Positions 8,991 through 18,040 of a DNA stretch of 64,000 nt are shown here, piece after piece. Source of the DNA: Micropruina glycogenica (GTDB lineage Bacteria; Actinomycetota; Actinomycetes; Propionibacteriales; Propionibacteriaceae); the NCBI RefSeq assembly GCF_900289045.1, contig NZ_LT985188.1:2294001-2358000 (forward strand). Direction: 5' to 3'. Within the stretch, counting starts at the first letter, position 1. Every line of letters begins with the position of its first letter. A program made the translations under genes and the position numbers. The notes under the pieces were generated by a model. That model was given only the letters and a program-made list of their open reading frames with translations, ran no database searches and had not been told where the DNA came from.

Positions 8991-9758
8991 ATGGGCTTCA
9001 TCACCAGACTGACCGCGACGGTCGCCTGCAGCACGCTGCTAATGGGCGGGCTGAGCGCGCTGCCGGCCCACGCCGAAGACGGCACCACCGCCACCACCGC
9101 GGCGCTGACCCTGGACGTGCGGTACGCCGGCACCACCCATCAGGTCACCGTGAGCGGCGTGCAGACCGTGGCCGGGGCCTTGGCCCAACTGAACCTGGCC
9201 TTCGACGCCGATGACGTGGTGTCGCCCGCCCCCGACAGCGCGTTGACCGACGGCATGACCGTGGTGGTCGACGTGGTGAGCACCAGCACCACCGTGAAGA
9301 CCGGTGTCACCATCAAGTACAAGACCGTGAAGGTCAAGACGAAGAAGTTGCACAAGGGCACGAAGAAGACCGTGCGCAAGGGCAAGAACGGCAAGGCCAC
9401 CCGCACGTACCTGACCACCACGGTGAACGGCGTCTCGACCACCGAGGTGGTGGCCGAGACGATCACCAAGAAGGTGGTGAACAAGAAGGTGCTGGTCGGC
9501 ACGGGCAAGCTCAACCTGGCCCGGCTGTCGAAGTGGAACAAGATCGCCAAGTGCGAGTCGGGTGGCCGCTGGCACATCAACACCCACAACGGCTACTACG
9601 GCGGCCTGCAGTTCAACCTGGCGACCTGGCGCTCGGTGAAGGGCCAGCAGTTCGCCAAGTACCCCCACAAGGCCAGCAAGGCCGAACAGATCACCGTGGC
9701 CAACCGGCTGTACGCCAAGCGCGGCTTCAAGCCGTGGAGCTGCCGCCACGTGCTCTGA
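8991..9758 (+). CDS. Second Rpf protein (DUF348 - G5 - Rpf)
   Basis: 255 residues, ATG 8991 with AGGGGGG upstream. A signal peptide (to ~residue 26, ALPAHA) is followed by a single DUF348-like repeat, a Lys-rich G5-type region (KTVKVKTKKLHKGTKKTV) and the Rpf domain (KWNKIAKCESGGRWHINTHN to WSCRHVL). It lies 47 bases after the first Rpf gene on the same strand, so co-transcription is likely. It looks like a duplicate that lost two DUF348 repeats, and the mature protein is markedly basic. A terminator follows. Confidence 0.92.
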   Translation: MGFITRLTATVACSTLLMGGLSALPAHAEDGTTATTAALTLDVRYAGTTHQVTVSGVQTVAGALAQLNLAFDADDVVSPAPDSALTDGMTVVVDVVSTSTTVKTGVTIKYKTVKVKTKKLHKGTKKTVRKGKNGKATRTYLTTTVNGVSTTEVVAETITKKVVNKKVLVGTGKLNLARLSKWNKIAKCESGGRWHINTHNGYYGGLQFNLATWRSVKGQQFAKYPHKASKAEQITVANRLYAKRGFKPWSCRHVL

Positions 9759-9868
9759 CCCCTCAACCGGTTCTCGCTCGAGAACCATGGGGCGCACCGC
9801 CATCCCCCCGGCGGCCGCGTCCACCGGGGCCACTCGCCCTCCCCCCGGAGAGTGGCCCCCCCCACATA

Positions 9869-9905
9869 CGAACTGGGCTCCTGCGCCGGGAGCCCAGTTC
9901 GCCTT
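9869..9905 (+). terminator. Terminator after the rpf pair
   Basis: CGAACTGGGCTCC and GGAGCCCAGTTCG form a perfect 13-base stem around TGCGCCG, followed by CCTTTTC. It stands about 110 bases after the second rpf stop. Confidence 0.85.
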
Positions 9906-9968
9906 TTCAGGGGTCGAGCCGCAGTCTTCACACCTCAGCCGCAGCGCGCCGCCAAACCGCATCGGCAA

Positions 9969-10010
9969 GGACGGTTCCACTTCTGGCCCAGGGGACGGTT
10001 CCACTTCTGG
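9969..10010. repeat. Two direct GGACGGTTCCACTTCTGG copies
   Basis: The 18-base unit occurs at 9969-9986 and 9993-10010, a 24-base period, within the gene-free stretch 9759-10092. It shares the GGGACGGTTC core of the dispersed family. That stretch otherwise holds only the terminator at 9869-9905. Confidence 0.75.
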
Positions 10011-10092
10011 CGAAACGCGCTGCACTTCATGACCCGGCCAATCAGCGGTTTCCGTCGGCGTCTGAGTCAGTCGAACCGTGCCCACGTCTGGC

Positions 10093-10929
10093 TCAGCACC
10101 TGCCGGCCTGCACGATCTCGGCCAACAGTTCACGCAGCTGCTCGGGTTGTTCGATCCACGGCAGGTGACCGGCCTCGGTGACCACTCGCTTGCGCGGCCT
10201 GGCCAGGCGATCGGCCAACTGCAGCGCGTTCGCCGCCGGACGCGGGTCGGCCGTGCCGTGCACCACGTACACCGGGCAACGGACGGCAGCCGCCCAGCCG
10301 ATCTGGTCGGCGTCGGTGAAGCTCACCGCGCGATTGGCGTGCTGGTTGATCACGTGCGGCGAGTGGGCCATCGCACTGGCCGCACGAAGCCCGATCGTCA
10401 GGTCGGCGTAGTCGGTGGCCCAGGTCAGCGTGCGCCACTTCACCTCCTCGTCCGCGGTGCGCTGCGGCACAGACAGTTCGGCCAGTCGCGCTGCGAACGG
10501 CTCGGCCCGCCGGCGTCGCTCGTTGCGAAAGGGCGTGCGCCAGTCGCCGATGCCGACACCGCTGACGTAGCCGACCGCAGGTACCCGCTCGGGGTACGCG
10601 GCGGCGTACGCCAGCGCCAAGGTGGCCCCGAACGAGTGGCCGATGGGTACGAAACGGTCGAGTTCCCAGTGCGCCCGCAGCTCGTCCAGGTCGGCCACGC
10701 TGCGGGCCACCGACTGCTCGTCCGAAGGGGACGACGCTCCGCAGCCTCGCTGGTCGTAGCGGTGCGTCGTCGCCTCGTCGCCGATCAGGCCGGCCAGCGG
10801 CTCGAGGTAGTCCCACAGCCCCGGCCCGCCGTGCAGCAGCACCACGTGGGGCGCCTCAGCCGGGCCGGCTCGCGTCCAGGTGGCGATCCGGGCGCCGTCG
10901 GCAAGGGTGATCGTTTCGGCGTGGTCCAC
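10093..10929 (-). CDS. Alpha/beta hydrolase, proline iminopeptidase-like
   Basis: 278 residues. The oxyanion-hole motif HGGPG (~residue 34), nucleophile elbow GHSFGA and a late Asp (HGTADPRP) and His (EAGHLPW) make a complete catalytic triad. HGGPG with the RYDQRGCGAS block is typical of the prolyl iminopeptidase (S33) branch. The real substrate may be another small ester or amide. There is no signal peptide, so it is cytoplasmic. The start ATG is followed by a good core sequence. It is separated from the next minus-strand gene by about 45 bases. Confidence 0.85.
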   Translation of the reverse strand: MDHAETITLADGARIATWTRAGPAEAPHVVLLHGGPGLWDYLEPLAGLIGDEATTHRYDQRGCGASSPSDEQSVARSVADLDELRAHWELDRFVPIGHSFGATLALAYAAAYPERVPAVGYVSGVGIGDWRTPFRNERRRRAEPFAARLAELSVPQRTADEEVKWRTLTWATDYADLTIGLRAASAMAHSPHVINQHANRAVSFTDADQIGWAAAVRCPVYVVHGTADPRPAANALQLADRLARPRKRVVTEAGHLPWIEQPEQLRELLAEIVQAGRC

Positions 10930-10974
10930 CAGAGCAGGCTAACCATCCCGCACTCGGGTGCGTCCGAAGCGTCG

Positions 10975-11487
10975 CTACGACCGCGACGGAAAGACGCCGG
11001 TCAGCGCGATGCACCAGTTCAGGGCCAAGAAGGGCGATCTGTTCTCGTGAGGCTGGCCGCCGGTGTTCGGCCCGATCATCGCCGCGCTCATGGTCACGCT
11101 GGCGGTGGCGCTGTATGAGGACTCGCTCGCGGTGAACCCGGGCAGGCTGTTCTGCGGATTCTTCGCCGTTGCGTCGGTGGCGCCCGAAACGGGGTGGGTA
11201 TGCGGTGCGACCTGCTGCGCGGTGAGGGTAACGTTCTCGACACCACCGGTCTCGCCCTGGGCGTAGCTGCTCAGGCCCGGCGCCTGCCCGCTGCCGAGCG
11301 CGGTGCGTCCACGCAGGTCTGGCAGCCCGAACGTGGTGCGGCCGTCACCGCCGTACGTGGTGCCCAGCAACGAGAACAGCGCGGTGTTCTGCTGAATCGG
11401 CAACTGCTGGCCGTTGCACTGCGCCCAACCGCTCGGCGCGAAGTTGAAGCCGAAACAGCGAAGTTCGCCGATGTAGGGCTCGGTCAT
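10975..11487 (-). CDS. Phage tail-collar domain protein (microcystin-dependent-protein type)
   Basis: 170 residues. The N-terminus (EPYIGELRCFGFNFAPSGW, CNGQQLPIQQNTALFSLLGT, TTFGLPDLRGRTALGSG) is the tail-collar domain. The end ENRSPFLALNWCIALTGVFP is the classic closing motif of the MdpB-like family. These proteins are chromosomal relatives of tail-fibre collar domains and often occur in small sets. Here there is only one copy and no other phage gene nearby, so it is not a prophage. GAGGAGCACC upstream provides a ribosome binding site. Function is unknown; extracellular or structural roles are possible. Confidence 0.85.
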   Translation of the reverse strand: MTEPYIGELRCFGFNFAPSGWAQCNGQQLPIQQNTALFSLLGTTYGGDGRTTFGLPDLRGRTALGSGQAPGLSSYAQGETGGVENVTLTAQQVAPHTHPVSGATDATAKNPQNSLPGFTASESSYSATASVTMSAAMIGPNTGGQPHENRSPFLALNWCIALTGVFPSRS

Positions 11488-11653
11488 GGGGTGCTCCTCG
11501 GGGAGAGATGCCCACCCACCGTTGAGTGGGGCGGCACCAGTCTGATGGTGCAGTCCGCCGGCCGCTAGTTACTTGACACTAGGGACGATGGGCCTCGCGT
11601 CCATGGGGCCTGTCGTGGCAAGGGGTTCCGATCACGCTCAACCAGCGATGTCG

Positions 11654-12652
11654 CTAGCTGTTGGCCGGGCTCGGACCACCCGAGGGCGGCATTCCCGAGG
11701 GCGGCGCACCGCCAGGAACCCCGCCGGGGCGTCCGTCGCCACCTGGGGCGTCACCGCCGCTGGGTGTGGTGCGGGTGTCCACCGGAACGGTCAAGGTGAC
11801 CGCGTAGCCCTTGGTCAGGTCGCCGGTGACGGTGCCCAACTGGTGCACGCCGCCGTCGTTGCCGAACACGTTGTCGGTGGCCAAGGTGAGCTGCGACAGG
11901 TTGCTGACCGACTGTTCGTACCCTGTGGTGGCGTAGACGGTGTCGCACACGTTCTTGGGCAGGGCGACCTGCGAGGTGGCGATGGTCTTCGAATCGTCGA
12001 TGATGCTGGCCCGGTCGGGGTACACCTCGAAGTGCACGTGCGGCCAGCGTCCCGAGTAGCACGCCGGAAAGATGCTGGTGAAGGTGACTGCGCCGGAGTC
12101 GTCGGTGATCTGCACGCCGCGCAGATAGTTCTCGCCCAGGATCGACTGCGAGTACATCGAATACTCACCGGCCCGGTCGCAGTGCCAGACGTACACCGCG
12201 GCCCCGCTCATGGGCGTACCGCCAGCGGCGATGTCGAGCACGGTGAGGGTCAGCGTCATGCCGATGCCCTCGGCTGTGGTGGTCGAGCCACCGAAGCTGC
12301 TGCGAATGTCGGAACGTACCACGCCGCTCTGCTCGAGCACGTCGGGCCCGTTCGACCCGTCACCGGGGTAGGGCCCGGCGGTCTCGTCGGGAATCTCGGT
12401 CAGCCCGGTGCTGTTCTCTGCCGAGGCCGACGCGGACGTGCCGGACGTGCCGGTGGACGAACTCACCCCACAGGCGGCCAGCACGCCACCGGCAGCACCG
12501 ACGCCCAGAAACTGCAACGCGCGGCGCCGGTTGAACAACGTGGTGATGTCGAACGCGAGGCCCTGATCGACCACCTCGTCGTCAGGACGGGGCAGGGCGC
12601 GTCCCTCGTAGCTCAGCCCTGCAGCGGGACTGGGCTGCTCCGATCGGCTCAT
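11654..12652 (-). CDS. Intradiol ring-cleavage dioxygenase-like Tat lipoprotein
   Basis: 332 residues from ATG 12652; a longer frame to 12748 adds a low-quality N-terminus. A twin-arginine signal RRRALQFLGVGAAGGVLAAC ends in a lipobox with the modified Cys. The dioxygenase core shows TAGPYPGDGSNG, YVWHCDRAGEYSMY and CYSGRWPHVHFEVY, supplying the usual two Tyr and two His iron ligands. The C-terminus is a Gly/Pro-rich tail. Exported relatives of protocatechuate dioxygenase are widespread, but their substrates are mostly unknown. Export by Tat suggests the iron is loaded before secretion. No aromatic catabolic genes lie nearby. Confidence 0.85.
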   Translation of the reverse strand: MSRSEQPSPAAGLSYEGRALPRPDDEVVDQGLAFDITTLFNRRRALQFLGVGAAGGVLAACGVSSSTGTSGTSASASAENSTGLTEIPDETAGPYPGDGSNGPDVLEQSGVVRSDIRSSFGGSTTTAEGIGMTLTLTVLDIAAGGTPMSGAAVYVWHCDRAGEYSMYSQSILGENYLRGVQITDDSGAVTFTSIFPACYSGRWPHVHFEVYPDRASIIDDSKTIATSQVALPKNVCDTVYATTGYEQSVSNLSQLTLATDNVFGNDGGVHQLGTVTGDLTKGYAVTLTVPVDTRTTPSGGDAPGGDGRPGGVPGGAPPSGMPPSGGPSPANS

Positions 12653-12777
12653 GACGTTGACGGTAGACGACGAAGCACGAGCATCGCTGTGCGGCTGCTG
12701 TGAGTCGGCTGCGCGCAGCGCGCGGTCAGGGTGAGGGCAGACCGCCAAGGAGGCAGCGGAGTCACACGTTCACGGTG

Positions 12778-13422
12778 CTAATCGATGAACACCAGCAGCC
12801 CCGCGACGAGAACGAACAGCGTGCCGAAGATGCGGTTGACGAACCGCTGCCCGCCGTCTTCGCGCATGAACCGGCGCAGGCCCTTGGCAGCCAGAGCGAA
12901 GAAGAACCACATCACGATGACGTCGATCGTCACCACGGTGATGGTGAAGATCGCGTACTGGGTGAGCAGGTCGGCGTCCAGTCGAATGAACTGCGGGGTG
13001 AACGCCAGAAAGAACACGATCGCCTTGGGATTGGTCAGGTTCACCAGCAGGCCGCGGCGAAACATGGGCCACGGCCGCAGGTGGCTGGGCATCGCGGTGT
13101 CTTGCGCCACCTCGGCCTCGAGTTGCGCGCTGCCCATTGGACGATCCAGCCATTGCCGCACGCCCAGAAACACGAGGTAGGCGGCCCCGGCCCACCGGAT
13201 CGCGGTGAACAGCCAGTGGTTGGTTGCCACCAGTACCCCGACGCCGAGCGCCACGATCACGATGTGAATCACCAGGGCCACCTGCTGGCCCAGCACGCCC
13301 CAAATCGACCGGGCCCAGCCGGCGGCGAGCGCGTTGGCCATGGTGCTGATCGCGCCGGCCCCCGGGGTGAATGAGATCAGCAGGCAGGCCCCGACCAAGG
13401 TCCACCACAGGGAGAGCTGCAC
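12778..13422 (-). CDS. LysE/RhtB family amino-acid exporter
   Basis: 214 residues from GTG 13422. The family pattern is clear: N-terminal LLISFTPGAGAISTMANALAAG, central FRRGLLVNLTNPKAIVFFLAF and C-terminal RIFGTLFVLVAGLLVF, with about six membrane segments. It is expected to export an amino acid or derivative from the cytoplasm. A TACGAT box lies six bases before the GTG, so the mRNA may be leaderless; a longer in-frame N-terminus from 13497 is Arg/Pro-rich and unlike the family. Its substrate cannot be read from sequence. Confidence 0.85.
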   Translation of the reverse strand: MQLSLWWTLVGACLLISFTPGAGAISTMANALAAGWARSIWGVLGQQVALVIHIVIVALGVGVLVATNHWLFTAIRWAGAAYLVFLGVRQWLDRPMGSAQLEAEVAQDTAMPSHLRPWPMFRRGLLVNLTNPKAIVFFLAFTPQFIRLDADLLTQYAIFTITVVTIDVIVMWFFFALAAKGLRRFMREDGGQRFVNRIFGTLFVLVAGLLVFID

Positions 13423-13542
13423 CGCGCCATCGTAGGGGCACACGGACCGTCCCCACGGACGGGATGAGCGATGCTCGGGCCGGCACTCGTGCCCCATCGG
13501 CTGGGGCCGTTCGGGAGGGACGGTTCGGGACGAGGGCTCCGG

Positions 13543-13998
13543 CTACAGGCGGGCGGGGAGTGCTGCCAGATACAGCGCGAGCCGAGTGCGATCGGGCTGA
13601 CCCAGCTCGTCCCGCAGCGCCGCCTCTAGCGCCCGGGCGATGTCGTCGGGGGCGGCGTCTTTGAGCAGGAAGCCGCACGCGCCGGCGTCGATCGCCGTTC
13701 GCACCAGTTCGTCGTCGTCGAAGGTGGTCAGCACCACTACCGGCAGGCTCGGAAAGCGGCTGGCGGCACCGGCCACCAGGCCGACTCCGTCGAGTACGGG
13801 TATGCGGGCGTCGGTGAGCACCACGTCGGGCTGCACGGCGTTGATCATGGCCAGCCCCTCGCGGCCGTCGGCCGCCTCACCCACCACCTCGACGCCCTCG
13901 AGCGTGTCGAGCACCAGACAGATGCCGCGCCGCACCAACTGCTGATCGTCAACCACCAAAACCTTGATGGCGGGTTCGGTTGCTCGAACGCCCGTCAT
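13543..13998 (-). pseudogene. Receiver-only response regulator, truncated NarL type
   Basis: 151 residues from ATG 13998. The receiver domain is intact: acidic pair VDD, phospho-acceptor Asp63 (LTDARIPVLDG), Thr (VVLTTF) and Lys (FLLKDA). Where a NarL-type regulator would continue through a linker into a LuxR-type DNA-binding domain, the chain ends in RDELGQPDRTRLALYLAALP. No histidine kinase lies beside it. It is either a decayed regulator or a stand-alone receiver. I favour decay, because the following plus-strand sequence also looks like a gene remnant. Confidence 0.65.
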
Positions 13999-14282
13999 GC
14001 CGGCACCTCCACCTTCAGGCTCGCCCCGCCAAGTGCCGAGGTGCCGCTGGTCAGGGTGCGCCGTCGTCTGCGATCTCGACCCGGACCCTGCTGACCCGAT
14101 CGTTGTGGACGGTCGTCGGCGTGCACGCCGGCTTTCATCTCGCCACGTTCGTCGGGGTGCCGTTCGGCCTCGGCAACGGGCCGGCCCTCTGGGTGCTGAC
14201 CGGCAGCGGACACACGCTAATCGGCGTGGTCGCCCTGGTGCTGTGGTCGCGCCGCGATGCCCGGGTGGATTACGTCCACTGA
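13980..14282 (+). pseudogene. Small membrane-protein remnant
   Basis: The frame ends in a protein-like stretch (SLWTVVGVHAGFHLATFVG, ALWVLTGSGHTLIGVVALVL) with two hydrophobic segments. The first ~35 residues are low-quality and overlap the start of the response regulator on the other strand. A real start could be TTG or GTG near 14102-14120. No family was recognised. It is most likely the C-terminal end of a lost membrane protein. Confidence 0.3.
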
Positions 14283-14355
14283 CCTCCTGACCCGCTCGAC
14301 TTTCACAGGCCTCCCGGGCAGGTGGGCGAGCGCCATCACCCACCCCCGGGACGCA

Positions 14356-14391
14356 CCGATGCCCGGCCCCTGAACGGTAGCCGGGCATCGG
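14356..14391 (-). terminator. Terminator of the alpha operon (after rplQ)
   Basis: CCGATGCCCGGC and GCCGGGCATCGG are perfect 12-base arms with a 12-base loop, just beyond the rplQ stop on the minus strand. No clear T tract follows. Confidence 0.75.
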
Positions 14392-14403
14392 TTGTGTTGC
14401 GGA

Positions 14404-15162
14404 TCAGGCCTCGTCGTCGTGCTTGACGGCGTTGACGAAGCCGGCCTTCTCGGCCGCCTCTTCGCTGTCGAACCACACCTCGGCGATGGTTTGGTCGTAC
14501 CAGGGCGACTCGGGGGTGTGGAACTTCCTCGAGTCCTCGTTGCCCTTGATGTCGTAGCCCTTGGGCGGGTTCTCGCCGCGGTAACCACCCTCGGCGGTCT
14601 CAGCCACGGCGTCGGCACCCACGGTCACCTTTCCGATCTCGTCGTCGGCCGAGGGGGCGGACGGCGCGGAGGGCGACGACGGGCTGGACGGGGCCGACTC
14701 GGCCTTCTTGGCGCGCTTCGGGGCGGCGGCCTTGTCGGCCTTCTTGGCCGGGGCTGCGGCCGCAGCCGGCTTGCCCTTGGCCTTGTTCTTGCGCGACTCC
14801 TCGACCGACTCGGTGATGATCTCGATCACGGCCATGGGGGCGTTGTCGCCCTTGCGCGGGCCCACCTTGGTGATGCGGGTGTAGCCGCCGTCACGATCGG
14901 CCAGCTTGGGCGCGATCTCGGTGAACAGCACGTGCACCACACCCTTGTCGGTGATGGTCGAGAGCACCTGGCGACGGTTGTGCAGGTCGCCCCGCTTGGC
15001 CTTCGCGATCAGCCGCTCGGCCAGCGGCTGAACCCGCTTGGCCTTGGCCTCGGTGGTGGTGATCCGGCCGTGCTCGAAGAGCTGGCTGGCCAGGTTGGCC
15101 AGAATGATCCGCTGGTGCGCCGGGGATCCCCCGAACCGGGGGCCCTTGGTTGGCTTGGGCAT
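14404..15162 (-). CDS. rplQ: 50S ribosomal protein L17 with long C-terminal extension
   Basis: 252 residues. Residues 1-~120 are normal bacterial L17 ([20 protein letters not shown] through [11 protein letters not shown]). A Lys/Ala/Pro/Ser-rich linker follows (~125-180). Then comes a small conserved module, [20 protein letters not shown] followed by [23 protein letters not shown]. That module matches the short IKGN...YH/FH...Y..T..E..F..EEAA.AG motif found at the ends of many actinobacterial proteins (named the sunset domain in some databases, from memory). L17 alone is about 120-130 residues. It is the last gene of the alpha operon, at the peptide-exit side of the large subunit. Confidence 0.96.
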   Translation of the reverse strand: MPKPTKGPRFGGSPAHQRIILANLASQLFEHGRITTTEAKAKRVQPLAERLIAKAKRGDLHNRRQVLSTITDKGVVHVLFTEIAPKLADRDGGYTRITKVGPRKGDNAPMAVIEIITESVEESRKNKAKGKPAAAAAPAKKADKAAAPKRAKKAESAPSSPSSPSAPSAPSADDEIGKVTVGADAVAETAEGGYRGENPPKGYDIKGNEDSRKFHTPESPWYDQTIAEVWFDSEEAAEKAGFVNAVKHDDEA

Positions 15163-15185
15163 GAGTCGTTACTCCTATTCGCGGA

Positions 15186-16193
15186 TCAGTACTCGTCGCC
15201 GAAGTCGGCGTCGTCGTCGTTGTAGCGGTTGAGGGCGGCCAGCGGGTCGAAGCCGGGCGAGCTGTCTTTGAGCGACAGGCCCATCTCGTGCAGCCGCAGC
15301 TTGACCTCTTCGATCGACTTCGAACCGAAGTTGCGAATGTCGAGCAGGTCCTGCTCAGAACGCGACACCAGCTCAGACACGGTGTGGATGCCCTCGCGCT
15401 TGAGGCAGTTGTAGCTGCGCATGGTGAGCTTCAGCTCCTCCACCGGCAGCGCCAGGTCGGCGGCCAGCTGCTCGTCCACCGGCGACGGGCCGATCTCGAC
15501 GCCCTCGGCGTCCACGTTCAGCTCGCGGGCCAGGCCGAACAGCTCGGTCAGGGTCTTGCCGGCCGAAGCCACCGCGTCGCGGGGGGTCATCGACGGCTTG
15601 GTCTCGACGTCGAGGGTCAGCCGGTTGAAGTCGGTGCGCTGCTCCACGCGGGTGGCCTCGACCTTGTAGGTGACCTTCAGCACCGGGCTGTACAGCGAGT
15701 CGACCGGAATGCGGCCGATCTCGGCGTCGATGTTTTTGTTCTGCACGGCCGACACGTAGCCGCGGCCACGCTCGACGACCAGCTCCATCTCGACCTTGCC
15801 GGTCTCGTTGAGCGTGGCGATGTGCAACTCAGGGTTGTGGATCTCGACGCCGGCGGGCGGCGCGATGTCGGCGGCGGTGACCTCACCGGGGCCGGCCTTG
15901 CGCAGGTACATCACGACCGGCTCGTCCTCTTCGGACGAAAGCACCAGGCCCTTGAGGTTGAGGATGATCTCGGTGACGTCTTCGACGACACCTTCGATGG
16001 TGCTGAACTCGTGCTGGGTGCCTTCGAGCTTGATGCTGGTGACGGCCGCGCCCGGAATGGACGACAGCAGCGTGCGGCGCAGCGAGTTGCCCAGGGTGTA
16101 ACCGACACCGGGCTCCAGGGGCTCCACGACGAAGCGGGAGCGGTAGTCGTCGACGACCTCTTCGGTCAGACTCGGACGCTGTGCGATGAGCAT
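15186..16193 (-). CDS. rpoA: DNA-directed RNA polymerase subunit alpha
   Basis: 335 residues, full length. The N-terminal assembly domain shows [20 protein letters not shown] and [17 protein letters not shown]. The C-terminal domain shows [19 protein letters not shown] and [20 protein letters not shown], which binds UP elements and activators. An acidic tail ([12 protein letters not shown]) closes the protein. It lies between rpsD and rplQ on the minus strand, the standard order. Confidence 0.99.
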   Translation of the reverse strand: MLIAQRPSLTEEVVDDYRSRFVVEPLEPGVGYTLGNSLRRTLLSSIPGAAVTSIKLEGTQHEFSTIEGVVEDVTEIILNLKGLVLSSEEDEPVVMYLRKAGPGEVTAADIAPPAGVEIHNPELHIATLNETGKVEMELVVERGRGYVSAVQNKNIDAEIGRIPVDSLYSPVLKVTYKVEATRVEQRTDFNRLTLDVETKPSMTPRDAVASAGKTLTELFGLARELNVDAEGVEIGPSPVDEQLAADLALPVEELKLTMRSYNCLKREGIHTVSELVSRSEQDLLDIRNFGSKSIEEVKLRLHEMGLSLKDSSPGFDPLAALNRYNDDDADFGDEY

Positions 16194-16297
16194 GTAGTTG
16201 TTCTTCCTCTCCTGCCGACCGCTATATGACGGCAGTCATGGGTTGCCCGTGCGAGGCCACCCCGCACGGGGGTGAGGACGCCGCAGCGTCCTCGTTG

Positions 16298-16328
16298 TGA
16301 TGGCCCCCGGCGGAACCGGGGGCCATCA
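16298..16328 (-). terminator. Hairpin between rpsD and rpoA
   Basis: TGATGGCCCCCGG-CGGAA-CCGGGGGCCATCA, a perfect 13-base stem, starts six bases after the rpsD stop on the minus strand. It sits inside the alpha operon, followed by a second weaker hairpin (CCCGTGCG / CGCACGGG, 16246-16270). It could attenuate or separate transcription of rpoA-rplQ, or mark an RNA processing site. Confidence 0.7.
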
Positions 16329-16333
16329 CAGGC

Positions 16334-16939
16334 TCACTTGGAGTAGAGCTCGACGATCAGCTGTTCGGTGACGTCGATGGTGATCTGGTCGCGAACCGGC
16401 AGCTGGTGCACCAGAATGCGGCCCTTGTTCGGGCGCACGGTCAGCCAGGCCGGCACGGTGCGCTCGTGGTGGGTCTCGCGGGCGATCACGAAGGGCAGCG
16501 TGTTCATCGACTTCGGGGCGATGTCGATGATGTCGTAGGCGCTCACGCGGTACGACGGAATGTTGACCTTCTTGCCGTTGACCAGGAAGTGGCCGTGCAC
16601 GACCAGCTGGCGGGCCTGGCGGCGGGTGTTGGCGAAGCCGGCGCGGTAGATCACGTTGTCGAGCCGCGACTCGAGAATGATCAGCAGGTTGTCACCGGTC
16701 TTGCCGGCCAGCCGGTTGGCCTCTTCGTAGTAGCGGCGGAACTGCTTCTCGAGCACGCCGTAGGCGTAACGCGCCTTCTGCTTCTCGCGCAGCTGCAGCA
16801 GGTATTCCGACTCTTTGGTGCGGCCGCGGCCGTGCACGCCGGGCGGGTACGCACGACGCTCGAACGCCTTGTCGTTGCCGACCAGGTCGGTGCCGAGCCG
16901 GCGCGATTTCTTGGTGATGGGTCCGGTGTAACGGGCCAT
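16334..16939 (-). CDS. rpsD: 30S ribosomal protein S4
   Basis: 201 residues. ARYTGPITKKSRRLGTDLVG at the start and the S4 RNA-binding domain (ESRLDNVIYRAGFANTRRQA, VNGKKVNIPSYRVSAYDII) identify it. It is a primary 16S rRNA binder. The N-terminus lacks the four-Cys zinc site seen in some S4 proteins, so it is the zinc-free form. It lies between rpsK and rpoA. Confidence 0.99.
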   Translation of the reverse strand: MARYTGPITKKSRRLGTDLVGNDKAFERRAYPPGVHGRGRTKESEYLLQLREKQKARYAYGVLEKQFRRYYEEANRLAGKTGDNLLIILESRLDNVIYRAGFANTRRQARQLVVHGHFLVNGKKVNIPSYRVSAYDIIDIAPKSMNTLPFVIARETHHERTVPAWLTVRPNKGRILVHQLPVRDQITIDVTEQLIVELYSK

Positions 16940-16967
16940 GGTTCAGTCCTCTTCTTTCGGCTCGGGC

Positions 16968-17384
16968 TCAGACGCGACGGCGCTTGGGCGGACGACAGCC
17001 GTTGTGCGGCACGGGCGTGACATCGGCGATCGGGCCGATCTCGAGCCCGACCGCACCCAGCGAACGGATCGCGGTCTCACGGCCGGAGCCGGGACCCTTG
17101 ACGAACACGTCCACGCGCTTCATGCCGTGCTCCATGGCACGGCGTCCGGCGGCCTCGGCGGCCATCTGGGCGGCGAACGGGGTCGACTTGCGGGAGCCCT
17201 TGAATCCGACGGTGCCGGCGGAGGCCCACGAGATCACCGCACCGGTGGGGTCGGTGATCGTGATGATGGTGTTGTTGAACGTCGACTTGATGTGCGCCTG
17301 ACCGGCGGTGACGTTCTTCTTCTCTTTGCGGCGCAGCTTCGTCTTGGAAGCGGCCTGCGCCTTGGTGCGGCCTGCAGTAGCCAT
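16968..17384 (-). CDS. rpsK: 30S ribosomal protein S11
   Basis: 138 residues. The core shows [35 protein letters not shown] and the C-terminal [17 protein letters not shown]. The basic N-terminal extension ([20 protein letters not shown]) is usual in Actinobacteria. It sits in the platform of the small subunit. Same operon and strand as rpsM upstream and rpsD downstream. Confidence 0.99.
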   Translation of the reverse strand: MATAGRTKAQAASKTKLRRKEKKNVTAGQAHIKSTFNNTIITITDPTGAVISWASAGTVGFKGSRKSTPFAAQMAAEAAGRRAMEHGMKRVDVFVKGPGSGRETAIRSLGAVGLEIGPIADVTPVPHNGCRPPKRRRV

Positions 17385-17425
17385 GTGGTGTCAGTACTCC
17401 TGGTTATCTCGTGCCGGGGGCCGCG

Positions 17426-17800
17426 TCAGCGGGCCTTCTTCTTGCCGGCGACCGCCTTCTTCTTACCCTTGCGGGTACGGGCGTTCGTCCGGGTGCGCTG
17501 ACCACGCACGGGCAGGCCCATGCGGTGACGACGGCCCTGGTAGGAGCCGATCTCGATCTTGCGCCGGATGTCGGCGGCGACGGTGCGGCGCAGGTCGCCC
17601 TCGGTCTCGTAGTTCGCTTCGATGTGATCGCGAAGCGCAACGAGCTGTTCGTCGGTCAGTTGGTGGACACGGATGTCGCCACTGATGCCAGTGGCGGCCA
17701 GGGTTTCGGCTGCGCGGGTGCGTCCGATGCCGAAGATGTAGGTGAGTGCGATCTCCAAGCGCTTCTCGCGCGGCAGATCCACCCCGATGAGGCGTGCCAT
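17426..17800 (-). CDS. rpsM: 30S ribosomal protein S13
   Basis: 124 residues, standard length. [54 protein letters not shown] identify it. It contacts tRNA and the large subunit at the head of the 30S. A 240-base gap separates it from rpmJ upstream; I see no gene or clear hairpin in that gap. Confidence 0.99.
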   Translation of the reverse strand: MARLIGVDLPREKRLEIALTYIFGIGRTRAAETLAATGISGDIRVHQLTDEQLVALRDHIEANYETEGDLRRTVAADIRRKIEIGSYQGRRHRMGLPVRGQRTRTNARTRKGKKKAVAGKKKAR

Positions 17801-18040
17801 GAGGCGTTTCCCTTTCGTTGCCGGAGCGGCTGTCGGGCCGTTCCGCGGAGGTGTCTGGCGTGATGCGTCCCCTCGCCGCCTCGGCGTGGGCCCCGGCCTC
17901 CGACCGGGGGTGTCGGATCATCGCGGCAAGCCGCCTGATCCGGTGCGATCACGTTGTTCAGTTGGCCACCCTCGTCGTGACGGGTGGTGGACGGGTGCGA
18001 TCCCGTCCAGTGAGGCTGCGGCCCTGACGGCCAGCCCAGG

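Noticed and set aside
12653-12748. Longer N-terminus for the dioxygenase lipoprotein
   Set aside because: The extra residues are low-quality, and the internal ATG places the Tat signal at a normal distance from the start.
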